Shown here one piece after another: positions 18,404 to 27,100 of a stretch of DNA of 64,000 nt (the first letter of the stretch is position 1; each line of letters begins with the position of its first letter). The translations under genes and the position numbers were made by a program. The DNA lies in the NCBI RefSeq assembly GCF_028283705.1, contig NZ_JAPWKD010000022.1, positions 186,001 through 250,000 of the forward strand, given 5' to 3'. This stretch comes from Pantoea sp. (GTDB lineage Bacteria > Pseudomonadota > Gammaproteobacteria > Enterobacterales > Enterobacteriaceae). The notes beneath the pieces are model-generated. The model was not told the DNA's origin. It did not search any database and saw nothing but the letters and a program-made list of their open reading frames with translations.

Positions 18404-18758
18404 CCGGGCCGTCCATCGGCGGCAGACTGTGCTGATATTTACGGCGAAACGCGCCGGGGGGGAGATTGAACATGCGGCGGAACGTGCGGCAATAGGTTTG
18501 CTGCGAATCAAAACCGAACTGCAAAGCGATGTGCATCAACGGTGTGTTGCCACTGAGCAGTTCAATCACCGAGGCGGTTAACTTCCTCTCACGAATATAG
18601 GCACCCAGCGCCAGACCGGTATAACGGCGAAACAGACGTTGCAGGTGCCACTGCGAATACCCCGCCCGCTGGGCAACGGTCTCCAGAATCAGTTTTTGCT
18701 CGATATTCGCTTCAATCCAGATCAGCAACTGATGCATGAAGGTCACGTTAATATCCAT
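18363..18758 (-). CDS. MarA/SoxS/Rob-type small AraC-family activator
   Basis: A 131-residue protein consisting almost wholly of an AraC DNA-binding domain, the layout of MarA, SoxS and RamA. It has AQRAGYSQWHLQRLFRRYTG in the first helix-turn-helix and FGFDSQQTYCRTFRRMFNLP in the second. Such proteins control stress and efflux regulons, but I cannot assign it to one member. I start at ATG 18758 (MDINVTFMHQLL), preceded by GGAGG at good spacing; a longer frame from 18857 has no such site. The C-terminal tail of about 25 residues after the domain is unusual for MarA-type proteins. Confidence 0.8.
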   Translation of the reverse strand: MDINVTFMHQLLIWIEANIEQKLILETVAQRAGYSQWHLQRLFRRYTGLALGAYIRERKLTASVIELLSGNTPLMHIALQFGFDSQQTYCRTFRRMFNLPPGAFRRKYQHSLPPMDGPASLLMLHSHGQQA

Positions 18759-18967
18759 ACTTCCTCCCAATGCTGTCAGGCAAAACCGGGCCTGAATCCG
18801 GTCAGTCAGGAGGATTATAAAAAAACCGCAAATGGCTATGTTTATGCGTAAGGCCAATAAATAACGCTAACTCGCCAGTTTGGGATGTGGTGGGGGGTTT
18901 GTGTGATAGATCTGAGTATCTCTTCATGGAGACTGGCCTGCTCCTGACGGCGGACGGCTAGAATAAA

Positions 18968-19001
18968 AAGCCGGAAGGATCATTCAGATCACTTCCGGCT
19001 T
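18968..19001 (-). terminator. Intrinsic terminator closing the Rhs locus
   Basis: A 10-bp stem AAGCCGGAAG / CTTCCGGCTT is followed, in minus-strand reading, by TTTTTATTC. It lies six bases past the last minus-strand immunity gene and is well placed to end the whole Rhs transcript. Confidence 0.8.
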
Positions 19002-19006
19002 ATTTT

Positions 19007-19219
19007 TCATCTGGTAATAATAATATCTGGATGTTTTGTAGATTTTATAAAGTCTGAAAAATGTTCATCTCCAAATTTATCACCATGCTCCTCCATCAGG
19101 TTAATTGTGTGTGTGATAAATCTTGATAATTCCTTTAATTCATCAACACTTACCTGCAATGACATTTCCTGAAGACTGACTAAGTCACTGTCTTCATTTT
19201 CATATCCATAAATTTTCAT
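19007..19219 (-). CDS. Putative immunity protein of Rhs module 4 (Imm32-like)
   Basis: A 70-residue acidic protein (MKIYGYENEDSDLVSLQEMS) directly after the displaced Rhs toxin tip, 12 bases downstream of its stop. The pattern of an N-terminal strand region, then VSVDELKELSRFITHTINLM as an amphipathic helix and a C-terminal GDEHFSDF, resembles from memory the Imm32 family of immunity proteins. That assignment is tentative. Its low GC relative to the core and its location mark it as the cognate immunity gene of the fourth module. It ends at the locus terminator. Confidence 0.65.
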   Translation of the reverse strand: MKIYGYENEDSDLVSLQEMSLQVSVDELKELSRFITHTINLMEEHGDKFGDEHFSDFIKSTKHPDIIITR

Positions 19220-19231
19220 AGTGCCTCGTGT

Positions 19232-19826
19232 TTAATCTGGTGGCGTCCATCCATGACTACTAAGCCATATACGAGCTTTTTTAGTTGGATTCGGTATACC
19301 ACGATGAGCATCGTGAATACCACCGCTCATATTAGAGGATGTTCCATCTGAATAATGAACGTGAGCTTCCTGGCCGAGTATATGCCCCCTGTCAACACGC
19401 TGTATTTCCCTCGGAGCCTGCCCTCGCTCAACTTCCTTTTGCATTGAACCAGGCGATGAAGGTTTGCACCTGCTGAGACCTGACGGATCTATCCAGCTGA
19501 ACGGGTTCGGTGCATACGCGTAGAGATTTTCTCCTCCCGCCAGACCCACCGGGTCCTGGACCGTAAACCGTCCCACCTGCGGGTCATAATACCGGAACAG
19601 ATTATAATGCAGTCCGGTCTCCCGGTCCGCGTACTGGCCGGCGTAGCGCAGCGGCTGATGGCGCAGCGACGCGCCGTTCAGGTCAGTGCTGAACCAGACT
19701 GTCTCTCCCTGTTCTGCATCCTGCTGATGGTCGATTCGCGCCAGCGGGCTCCAGGTTTCTGCCGGGTCATAAACATAGGTCTGCCGGTTGCCGTTCGCCT
19801 GCTGCCTGGCGTTTAAAAGTCTTCAA
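19232..19826 (-). pseudogene. Displaced Rhs C-terminal fragment with toxin tip (module 4)
   Basis: An Rhs fragment without a start: an in-frame TGA precedes it, and core homology begins abruptly at QQANGNRQTYVYDPAE near 19810. The core then reads through DRETGLHYNLFRYYDPQVGR to the DPSGL junction, followed by a variable tip of about 80 residues with HILGQEAHVHYSDGTSSN and NPTKKARIWLSSHGW. This tip resembles an uncharacterised polymorphic-toxin class with paired histidines; I cannot name the activity. Compared with the full copies, the core lacks 37 residues (111 bp, in frame) between FSTDLNGA and SLRHQPL. It is probably a silent toxin reservoir unless recombined onto a complete rhs. Confidence 0.75.
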
Positions 19827-19877
19827 AGGATGAATCAATAGCAGTATGAAATGTAATCTCAATAGGTGGTATTTATA

Positions 19878-20267
19878 CTAACTAATAAGATAAGCGGAAC
19901 ACCCCTGAAAAATAAAGAATTCAACATGTAACTTAAACGAAAAACTTCCTGATTCCTGAGAAAAGACAAACAAGGATTCCTCACCCTTTTCTATAACCGC
20001 AGGCATAAAATCAGCACAATACCAATTAGAAACAACCACATCACCTGGGTTACATGCATTAAGCTTTATGCTGACAACGTTGAAATCCTTTCCCCACACC
20101 CCCCATTTTTTTGTTTCAACACATGGTTTTTCCTTAGTGTGTATTGTCAACCCTATATGACCACCAGAACCAAAAGTAACATCACCAATTAATAGGTCAC
20201 CTAGAATTCCATTAGGGTATAGGGATTTTAAAAAGGGATTGCTTTCAACTAAATCTAAAATATTCAT
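19878..20267 (-). CDS. Putative immunity protein of Rhs module 3 (Imm50-like)
   Basis: A 129-residue AT-rich gene starting MNILDLVESNPFLKSLYPNG, ten bases after the module-3 Rhs toxin stop. The spacing of an N-terminal SLYPNG, a central KKWGVWGKDFNVVSIKLNA and a later W in VVSNWYCADF resembles the Imm50 pattern I recall, a weak assignment. By position it should neutralise the HNH-type nuclease tip encoded just upstream. No transmembrane segment or signal peptide is seen, consistent with a cytosolic immunity protein. Confidence 0.6.
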   Translation of the reverse strand: MNILDLVESNPFLKSLYPNGILGDLLIGDVTFGSGGHIGLTIHTKEKPCVETKKWGVWGKDFNVVSIKLNACNPGDVVVSNWYCADFMPAVIEKGEESLFVFSQESGSFSFKLHVEFFIFQGCSAYLIS

Positions 20268-20277
20268 AAGTCCTCAC

Positions 20278-22429
20278 TCAGAAATTATAATGGCCATGTG
20301 TACCCGGGAAGTCCCCGGTTTTCAAGTTATCAGATGGCCTAATGTTGAAGTGTGGCTCTAAACCATGCCCCTTAGTTGCTTTGAAATGGCCCAAGCTATG
20401 CTCCTGTATAAATACGCGTTCACCATTATTATTGTTAAATTCATACTGTCTTGTTTTAACAACCTGGCCATTTTCTCCCATGATGACTTTTCCATTCCCA
20501 TCCAACAATTCAGGTTTAGATATATCTACAGGATGTTGGCTATTCGGTATTCCTGCATCACGTTTAGCCTGCCTGAATGCATCACGGCGGCTTACCCCTT
20601 CAAATGTAGTCTTCTTATTTGGACCACATGCATTCAGACCTAACGGATCGATCCAACTGTACGGATTCGGCGCATACTGATAAAGATTCCAGCCTCCCGC
20701 CAGTCCCACCGGGTCCTGCACCGTAAACCGTCCCACCTGCGGATCATAATACCGGAACAGATTATAATGCAGTCCCGTTTCCCGGTCCGCGTACTGCCCG
20801 GCGTAGCGCAGCGGCTGATGGTGCAGCGACGCGCTCCCCGGCAGACGGTAAAACCCTTCCGTCTGCCTGCTCACCTCGCCAAAGCTGCCATACTGCCCGC
20901 TCCAGCGCACCGTACCCTCTGCATCCGTCACTTCCAGCGGCGCACCGTTCAGGTCCGTGCTGAACCAGACTGTCTCTCCCTGTTCTGCATCCTGCCGATG
21001 GTCAATGCGCGCCAGCGGGCTCCAGGTCTCCGCCGGGTCATAAACATAGGTCTGGCGGCTGCCGTTCGCCTGCTGCTCCTGTAACAGGCGATACCCCTGC
21101 CACAGGAAGCACGTTTCCTGCTCACCCTGTCCGCTGTTCACCACCTTGCGCGTACGTCTGCCCAGCGCGTCGTAATGATAGTGCGCGGTAAACCGGCCCT
21201 GCGGGCCGCTGCCACCGGCGGTTATCAGCCGGTTTTCCGCGTCGTAAGTAAAATGCTGCTCATACTGGCCGCTGCGGCGACGGATGAGGTTGCCCCACGC
21301 GTCGTACTTCATAAACAGCTGCTGCCACTGCCGCAGACGGTTATCCCTCACCGCGACGGAAGCCTGCTCCTCATCCACCAGGTTGTCGGCAGCATCGTAG
21401 CGGAACCACCGGCTGGCGTGGCCCTGCCGGGCTTCGTAATGTTTCAGCAGGCGGCCTTCGGCGTCATAGCCGTAGTCCACCTGGCCGCGCAGCGTGTCGT
21501 GGATACCCGCCAGCTCACCCCGCGCGCAGTAGCGGAAGGCGCGCGACAGGATATCTTTTTCCGGCAGCGCCACCCCGTCTGTCACCGCGCTCTGCTGCCG
21601 GGTGCGGCGACCGAGGCTGTCGTACTCCCGGCTCTGCCAGCGCGCCCCCTGGCTGCGCCGGGTTTCCCGGTGCAGCCGGTCACGGGTAAATTCACTCACC
21701 AGCTGCCGGTTAAAACGGATGGCGCTGACGTGGCCGGAGCCGTAATGCAGCCAGCTAAGCTGCTGCCCGTCCGGCAGCGTCAGACCGCTGAGGTTGTTCA
21801 GTTCATCCCACTGATAATCCAGCGTGCCGCTGCGGCCTGATTCACTCAGCAGACGGCCTGACGCATCGCGCCGGAAAAGGATTTCATCCGCTTCAATACC
21901 CAGCGCCGCCCCTTCCTCTGTGGGCGTGCGCGTCACGCTAACCAGCTGACCGGCACGGTCATGCCGGTAACGATATCCGGCATGGCAATGGCTGCGCCCG
22001 GTCAGCAGGCCGCTGTCGTCATAGCGAAACTGCTGAATACGACGCGGCAGTCCGCCATCCGGGCCGGGCATACCGTCTTCCCGCATGGCGCTGAGCAGGC
22101 CGCGCTCGTCCCACTGCCACAGCCGTTCGGTTTCATCCGGGCGCACTTCACGCAGCGGACGACCGGCGGCGTCATAGTCAAAACGGTATTCACCCCCGTT
22201 GCCGTTCTCCAGCCGCAGCAGGTTGCCGCGCGGATCATAATGCCAGCGACGCGTGCGTCCGAGACGATCGGTCTGGCTGACGGGCAGACCTGCGACGTTG
22301 TAAGCCCAGCGGATTTCACTGTCCAGCGTATCGCGCCAGGCACTCAGCTGACCGCGCGGGTTCCATATCAGCGTTTCACGGGTGTCGTCGGGATGAATCA
22401 GGGTGCACAGCTGCCCGGCGTCCCGCTGA
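20278..22429 (-). pseudogene. N-terminally truncated Rhs with HNH/EndoVII-type toxin tip (module 3)
   Basis: About 700 codons of Rhs core without the prePAAR, PAAR and N-terminal half. It enters at a mosaic junction near 22425-22430, where HIDHQ from the far end of a core is joined to RDAGQLCTLIHPDD from the middle, just after an in-frame TAG. YD repeats run to DPLGL, followed by a tip of about 118 residues: SRRDAFRQAKRDAGIPNSQH, then EHSLGHF, PHFNIRP and THGHYNF. The spaced E, H, H and H residues fit the HNH/EndoVII nuclease toxins called EHHH, which I infer to be a DNase. A GTG at 22146 could initiate a 622-residue product, but without PAAR it could not be exported on its own. Confidence 0.8.
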
Positions 22430-22696
22430 TGGTCAATATGCGCCAGCAGGCTCTAGCTTTTCACCAGATCATAAACATACATCTGACAGCTGCCGTTCCT
22501 GCAACAGACGATAACCCTGCCGCAGTTTTAGTGCCTTCCTGTGTGGTGGCTAATCAGGTTACCTAAGGCTCCACAAAAATTGTTCGTCGTTCACCACAAG
22601 GTTCTTATCCACATCGTAAGGGAACTACATTGTATTATGTATTGGACGCGCTTGTAGTTCTTAGCATAGAGTTCATTCAATAGTTGAATCCGCTGT
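22430..22696 (-). other. Decayed Rhs core remnant
   Basis: This 267-bp stretch has no gene. Up to about 22560 it still resembles the core segment encoding QANGSRQTYVYDPAE and YRLLQ, but with many substitutions, indels and stops (for example QMYVYDLVKS then TAG). From about 22570 to 22696 no similarity is visible. It marks the scar between modules 2 and 3. Confidence 0.6.
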
Positions 22697-23143
22697 TCAC
22701 CATTCGGCAACTTCCAACCCATACTCACTTTTCAACACTGTAAATCCTTTGTTTTTTTTCTCGGAAAAAAAAATTCTATCTTGTGAATTCTTATAAAGTC
22801 GCTCATCCCCCCAGAAAAAATCTATATTTCTTTTTATTATCCCCGCCTGTAATCTTATAAAAAAAACATTATCAATCGTTGATGTGCAGAATGTTAAGTC
22901 TTCATTATCATCAATTCCTGAAACAAATGACTTAAAATTTTTTTTCATTATGCGAGCATCACACTCATTTTTCAAAAGAACTTGTCTTTCAAAAGCAATA
23001 TCAATGACAGCTTGATAATCAATATCTTCTTGAATGATCTCATATTCCTTAATATCGTTTTTAGATAATATCAAATCCTTTAGCACTCTAAACTCATTTC
23101 TTTCTTTTGCTACTTTAAGCTTCTCCTTAAGATTCATTGACAT
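22697..23143 (-). CDS. Putative immunity protein of Rhs module 2
   Basis: A 148-residue, lysine-rich, AT-rich protein (MSMNLKEKLKVAKERNEFRV) whose start overlaps the end of the module-2 toxin tip by ten bases, so the two are translationally coupled. No signal peptide or membrane segment is seen, and I do not recognise the family. The C-terminal part (FFWGDERLYKNSQDRIFFSE) looks like a mixed alpha/beta domain. Its position and base composition are those of a cognate immunity gene for the small nuclease-like tip upstream. Confidence 0.6.
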   Translation of the reverse strand: MSMNLKEKLKVAKERNEFRVLKDLILSKNDIKEYEIIQEDIDYQAVIDIAFERQVLLKNECDARIMKKNFKSFVSGIDDNEDLTFCTSTIDNVFFIRLQAGIIKRNIDFFWGDERLYKNSQDRIFFSEKKNKGFTVLKSEYGLEVAEW

Positions 23144-23545
23144 TTCTTTCTACCCTTCATGTTTGATATGCCTTTTGTGTCTTCTGGTATATGGCCAAGG
23201 TGTTGATTATATCTGACCTTGCTTTCCAGTGGATTTCCATGTAAATCATCAGCAGTATGAAGATGCGGACCTCTACCAAACTTATCTTCTTCATGCATTA
23301 TGATATATTTCCTATCACCATTATTATAAAACTCCCACACCGTTCGATTCTCATATTTAGAATCAAAAACTTTCACAGATTGTGGAGTATTCGTGTTTTT
23401 AGGAATACCTAATCTTCTTTTAGCCTCTCTAAACTGAGCTTTGAACGATAGAGAATAATTATTTAGACCCCACGGATCCACCCACCCCATCGGATTCGGC
23501 GCATACTGATAAAGATTCCAGCCCCCCGCCAGTCCCACCGGGTCA
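23134..23545 (-). pseudogene. Displaced Rhs toxin tip (module 2)
   Basis: Only about 25 residues of Rhs core survive (DPVGLAGGWNLYQYAPNP to DPWGL), entering abruptly near 23545. A variable tip of about 110 residues follows: FKAQFREAKRRLGIPKN, VWEFYNNGDRKYIIMHEEDK, and GPHLHTADD with RYNQHLGHIPED. The layout of E/H, HLH and a late H resembles the HNH/EndoVII superfamily tip of module 3, but the sequence is clearly different. A GTG at 23538 might allow translation. Lacking PAAR and core cage it cannot be delivered alone; it is a cassette that could be recombined onto a full rhs. Confidence 0.7.
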
Positions 23546-23827
23546 TAGGAACGATTCCGGTGCCATCATACTTTTTAGCGGGGTTAACCTGCTGATTTAA
23601 TTATTTTTTCATGGCCATTTTTGCCTGCATACTGCTGCACATTAACTCGTAGTCCCCGACGCACGTTTTGCCCTATGCACGCTCGACACGCTGTGACCTT
23701 CCCTGCCTGCACTTCCACCATTATAACCGCATAGCCTGCCAATACCTGGCTCTGAACTTTTAGTTAACTTTCATGTTTTAGTTAACTTTCATGGTGGAGG
23801 ACAGGCGAAACACAGTTTGAAGAATAA
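23546..23827. other. Gene-free scar between Rhs modules 1 and 2
   Basis: This 282-bp gap has no supportable open frame and no Rhs similarity. Its only clear structure is the tandem 18-bp repeat at 23758-23793. It may be the relic of an older module or insertion, but no insertion-sequence ends are recognisable. Confidence 0.5.
23758..23793. repeat. Tandem 18-bp direct repeat
   Basis: TTTTAGTTAACTTTCATG occurs twice without spacing (23758-23775 and 23776-23793). It lies about 35 bases beyond the stop of the module-1 immunity gene. Confidence 0.9.
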
Positions 23828-24151
23828 CTAATTATTCATCTCTTTAATTTTTGGTTTCCATACATTTATCCATTTTCTTTCTATTTCTGATGAGTAGTTC
23901 TTAATTTTGTAAAGATCGCTTTCATCTTTGTGTGATAAAAAGCATTGATCAACACAATTAACCATCCAGGATAAAAATTCATTTATCTCTGCCTCACGCC
24001 CATTTTCTTTTATAAATAATTCACAGCCATAGATTAAATCATCCAATAAAGCCTGTTCGAATAATGCATCTTCAAACAATGAATAACAAAAAGTGCCTTC
24101 AATCAGATCGTCTCTATTTTTAAGTATCTCTTCTTTAAGAAGAATATTCAT
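23828..24151 (-). CDS. Putative immunity protein of the full-length Rhs (module 1)
   Basis: A 107-residue, acidic, mostly helical protein (MNILLKEEILKNRDDLIEG, then LFEQALLDDLIYGCELF and WMVNCVDQCF). Its first base follows the Rhs stop directly, with no gap, so it is almost certainly co-translated. No signal sequence is seen. I do not recognise the family. Very low GC compared with the core, and position, identify it as the cognate cytosolic immunity protein of the last tip of the complete Rhs. Confidence 0.65.
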   Translation of the reverse strand: MNILLKEEILKNRDDLIEGTFCYSLFEDALFEQALLDDLIYGCELFIKENGREAEINEFLSWMVNCVDQCFLSHKDESDLYKIKNYSSEIERKWINVWKPKIKEMNN

Positions 24152-27100
24152 CTAACACCCCGGCCCCTTTCTTTTCGTTGCTTTAGCAGATTTTCGTTCA
24201 TTATAAGAACCATCCAAATTAAAGACACCCTTAGACTTATCCAATGCAGAGAATGTCTCATAATGATCCTTATGCATATTATCCATGTAGAAATAGTCTC
24301 CATTTTTAAACGTAACATTCCCGATTTTTACTTTGGAAGAAATTTTAAAAATCTCAGCCCCTTGATATTTCTTTCCAGTCTTTTGAGCTGCATCTCCAAT
24401 AATATCTATAAAGCTCAATCCGAGCGGATCCATCCACCCCAGCGGATTCGGCGCATACTGATAAAGATTCCAGCCCCCCGCCAGTCCCACCGGGTCCTGC
24501 ACCGTAAACCGTCCCACCTGCGGGTCATAATACCGGAACAGATTATAATGCAGTCCCGTTTCCCGGTCCGCGTACTGCCCGGCGTAGCGCAGCGGCTGAT
24601 GGTGCAGCGACGCGCTCCCCGGCAGACGGTAAAACCCTTCCGTCTGTCTGCTCACCTCGCCAAAGCTGCCATACTGCCCGCTCCAGCGCACCGTACCCTC
24701 TGCATCCGTCACTTCCAGCGGCGCGCCGTTCAGGTCCGTGCTGAACCAGACTGTCTCTCCCTGTTCTGCATCCTGCTGATGGTCAATGCGCGCCAGCGGG
24801 CTCCAGGTCTCCGCCGGGTCATAAACATAGGTCTGGCGGCTGCCGTTCGCCTGCTGCTCCTGCAACAGACGATATCCCTGCCACAGGAAGCACGTTTCCT
24901 GCTCACCCTGTCCGCTGTTCACCACCTTGCGCGTACGTCTGCCCAGCGCGTCGTAATGATAATGCGCGGTAAACCGGCCCTGCGGGCCGCTGCCACCGGC
25001 GGTTATCAGCCGGTTTTCCGCGTCGTAAGTAAAATGCTGCTCATACTGGCCGCTGCGGCGACGGATGAGGTTGCCCCACGCGTCGTACTTCATAAACAGC
25101 TGCTGCCACTGCCGCAGACGGTTATCCCTCACCGCGACGGAAGCCTGCTCCTCATCCACCAGGTTGTCGGCAGCATCGTAGCGGAACTGCCGGCTGGCGT
25201 GGCCCTGCCGGGCTTCGTAATGTTTCAGCAGGCGGCCTTCGGCGTCATAACCGTAGTCCACCTGGCCGCGCAGCGTGTCGTGGATACCCGCCAGCTCACC
25301 CCGCGCGCAGTAGCGGAAGGCGCGCGACAGGATATCTTTTTCCGGCAGCGCCACCCCGTCTGTCACCGCGCTCTGCTGCCGGGTGCGGCGACCGAGGCTG
25401 TCGTACTCCCGGCTCTGCCAGCGCGCCCCCTGGCTGCGCCGGGTTTCCCGGTGCAGCCGGTCACGGGTAAATTCACTCACCAGCTGCCGGTTAAAACGGA
25501 TGGCGCTGACGTGGCCGGAGCCGTAATGCAGCCAGCTAAGCTGCTGCCCGTCCGGCAGCGTCAGACCGCTGAGGTTGTTCAGTTCATCCCACTGATAATC
25601 CAGCGTGCCGCTGCGGCCTGATTCACTCAGCAGACGGCCTGACGCATCGCGCCGGAAAAGGATTTCATCCGCTTCAATACCCAGCGCCGCCCCTTCCTCT
25701 GTGGGCGTGCGCGTCACGCTAACCAGCTGACCGGCACGGTCATGCCGGTAACGATATCCGGCATGGCAATGGCTGCGCCCGGTCAGCAGGCCGCTGTCGT
25801 CATAGCGAAACTGCTGAATACGACGCGGCAGTCCGCCATCCGGGCCGGGCATACCGTCTTCCCGCATGGCGCTGAGCAGGCCGCGCTCGTCCCACTGCCA
25901 CAGCCGTTCGGTTTCATCCGGGCGCACTTCACGCAGCGGACGACCGGCGGCGTCATAGTCAAAACGGTATTCACCCCCGTTGCCGTTCTCCAGCCGCAGC
26001 AGGTTGCCGCGCGGATCATAATGCCAGCGCCGGGTACGTCCGAGCCGATCGGTCTGGCTGACAGGCAGACCTGCGACGTTGTAAGCCCAGCGGATTTCAC
26101 TGTCCAGCGTGTCGCGCCAGCCGCTCAGCTGACCGCGCGGGTTCCATATCAGCGTTTCACGGCTGTCGTCGGGATGAATCAGGGTGCACAGCTGCCCGGC
26201 GTTGTTCCACTCGCGCTGCGTCACGTTGCCTTCCGCGTCTTCGCTGCGGAGAAGCTGGCCGAAACGGTCATAGCTGAAACGGGTGACGCTGCCGGAGCAG
26301 TCGGTGCGCTGCGTCAGCAAGCCCTGACGATTCCACGCCAGTTGCACCACGCCGCCTGTCGCATCGGTCACACTTTCCGGCAGCGTTTCTTCATCGTCCG
26401 GGTAGTGATAAACCGTGGCATAGCCGGATGCGTCGGTTTCCGACAGCAGGCGTCCGGCCGCATCGTAAAGGCTTTGCGTGCTGGTCTGGTCGGGATGCTG
26501 GATACGGGTGATCAGGTCAGTCTGGCGATGCCAATGATATTCCGTCCGGCGTCCGGCCGGATCGGTCTCTGAAGTCATGCGGCCGTATTTATCCCAGCTG
26601 CTGCGACGCATTGCGCCACCCGGCAGGATAACATCACTCAGCTCGCCGTCTGCGTAGATCAGGGTGGTCTGGCGACCATCAAAATCGGTGAAGCGGGCAA
26701 CATTGTCGTCGTCATCAATCAGCCAGTGCGCCTGCGCGCCATCGTCACGCAGCGCCCGCCGCGTGCCTGCGGCAAAATCGTAGCTGAATTCGAGCTGTTC
26801 GCCGCCGTTGTGGCGAAAGGCGACCACACGCGGCAGGCCGTCAATCTCCTGCCAGCGATATTCACTCAGCAGGCCGTTGGCATCCTCATGGGCGATCATC
26901 AGCCCGTCACGCCATTGAAAACGACGGCGCACGCTACCGCCCCGGCCGGTTACGCAAACAAGCTGGTGCTGATCATCGTAAGCGTAACTGACCAGGCATA
27001 CTTCGTCATCCAGCCAGGCACCCGTCAGGCGGCCCGCGTTATAACGACAAACCACGGTTTGCCCCGCGCTGTCCGTTAAGGCATGCAGGGTGCGATCGGC

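Noticed and set aside
17528..19006. A genomic island inserted at selC
   Set aside because: No integrase and no duplicated tRNA 3' end are seen; the Rhs locus begins about 1.4 kb away after two ordinary AraC-type genes and has its own mode of variation.
24263..25621. A 452-codon plus-strand frame opposite the Rhs core, with a repeated copy at 21175-21840
   Set aside because: It is duplicated only because the Rhs core is duplicated; the Rhs strand shows clear YD repeats and the expected gene order.
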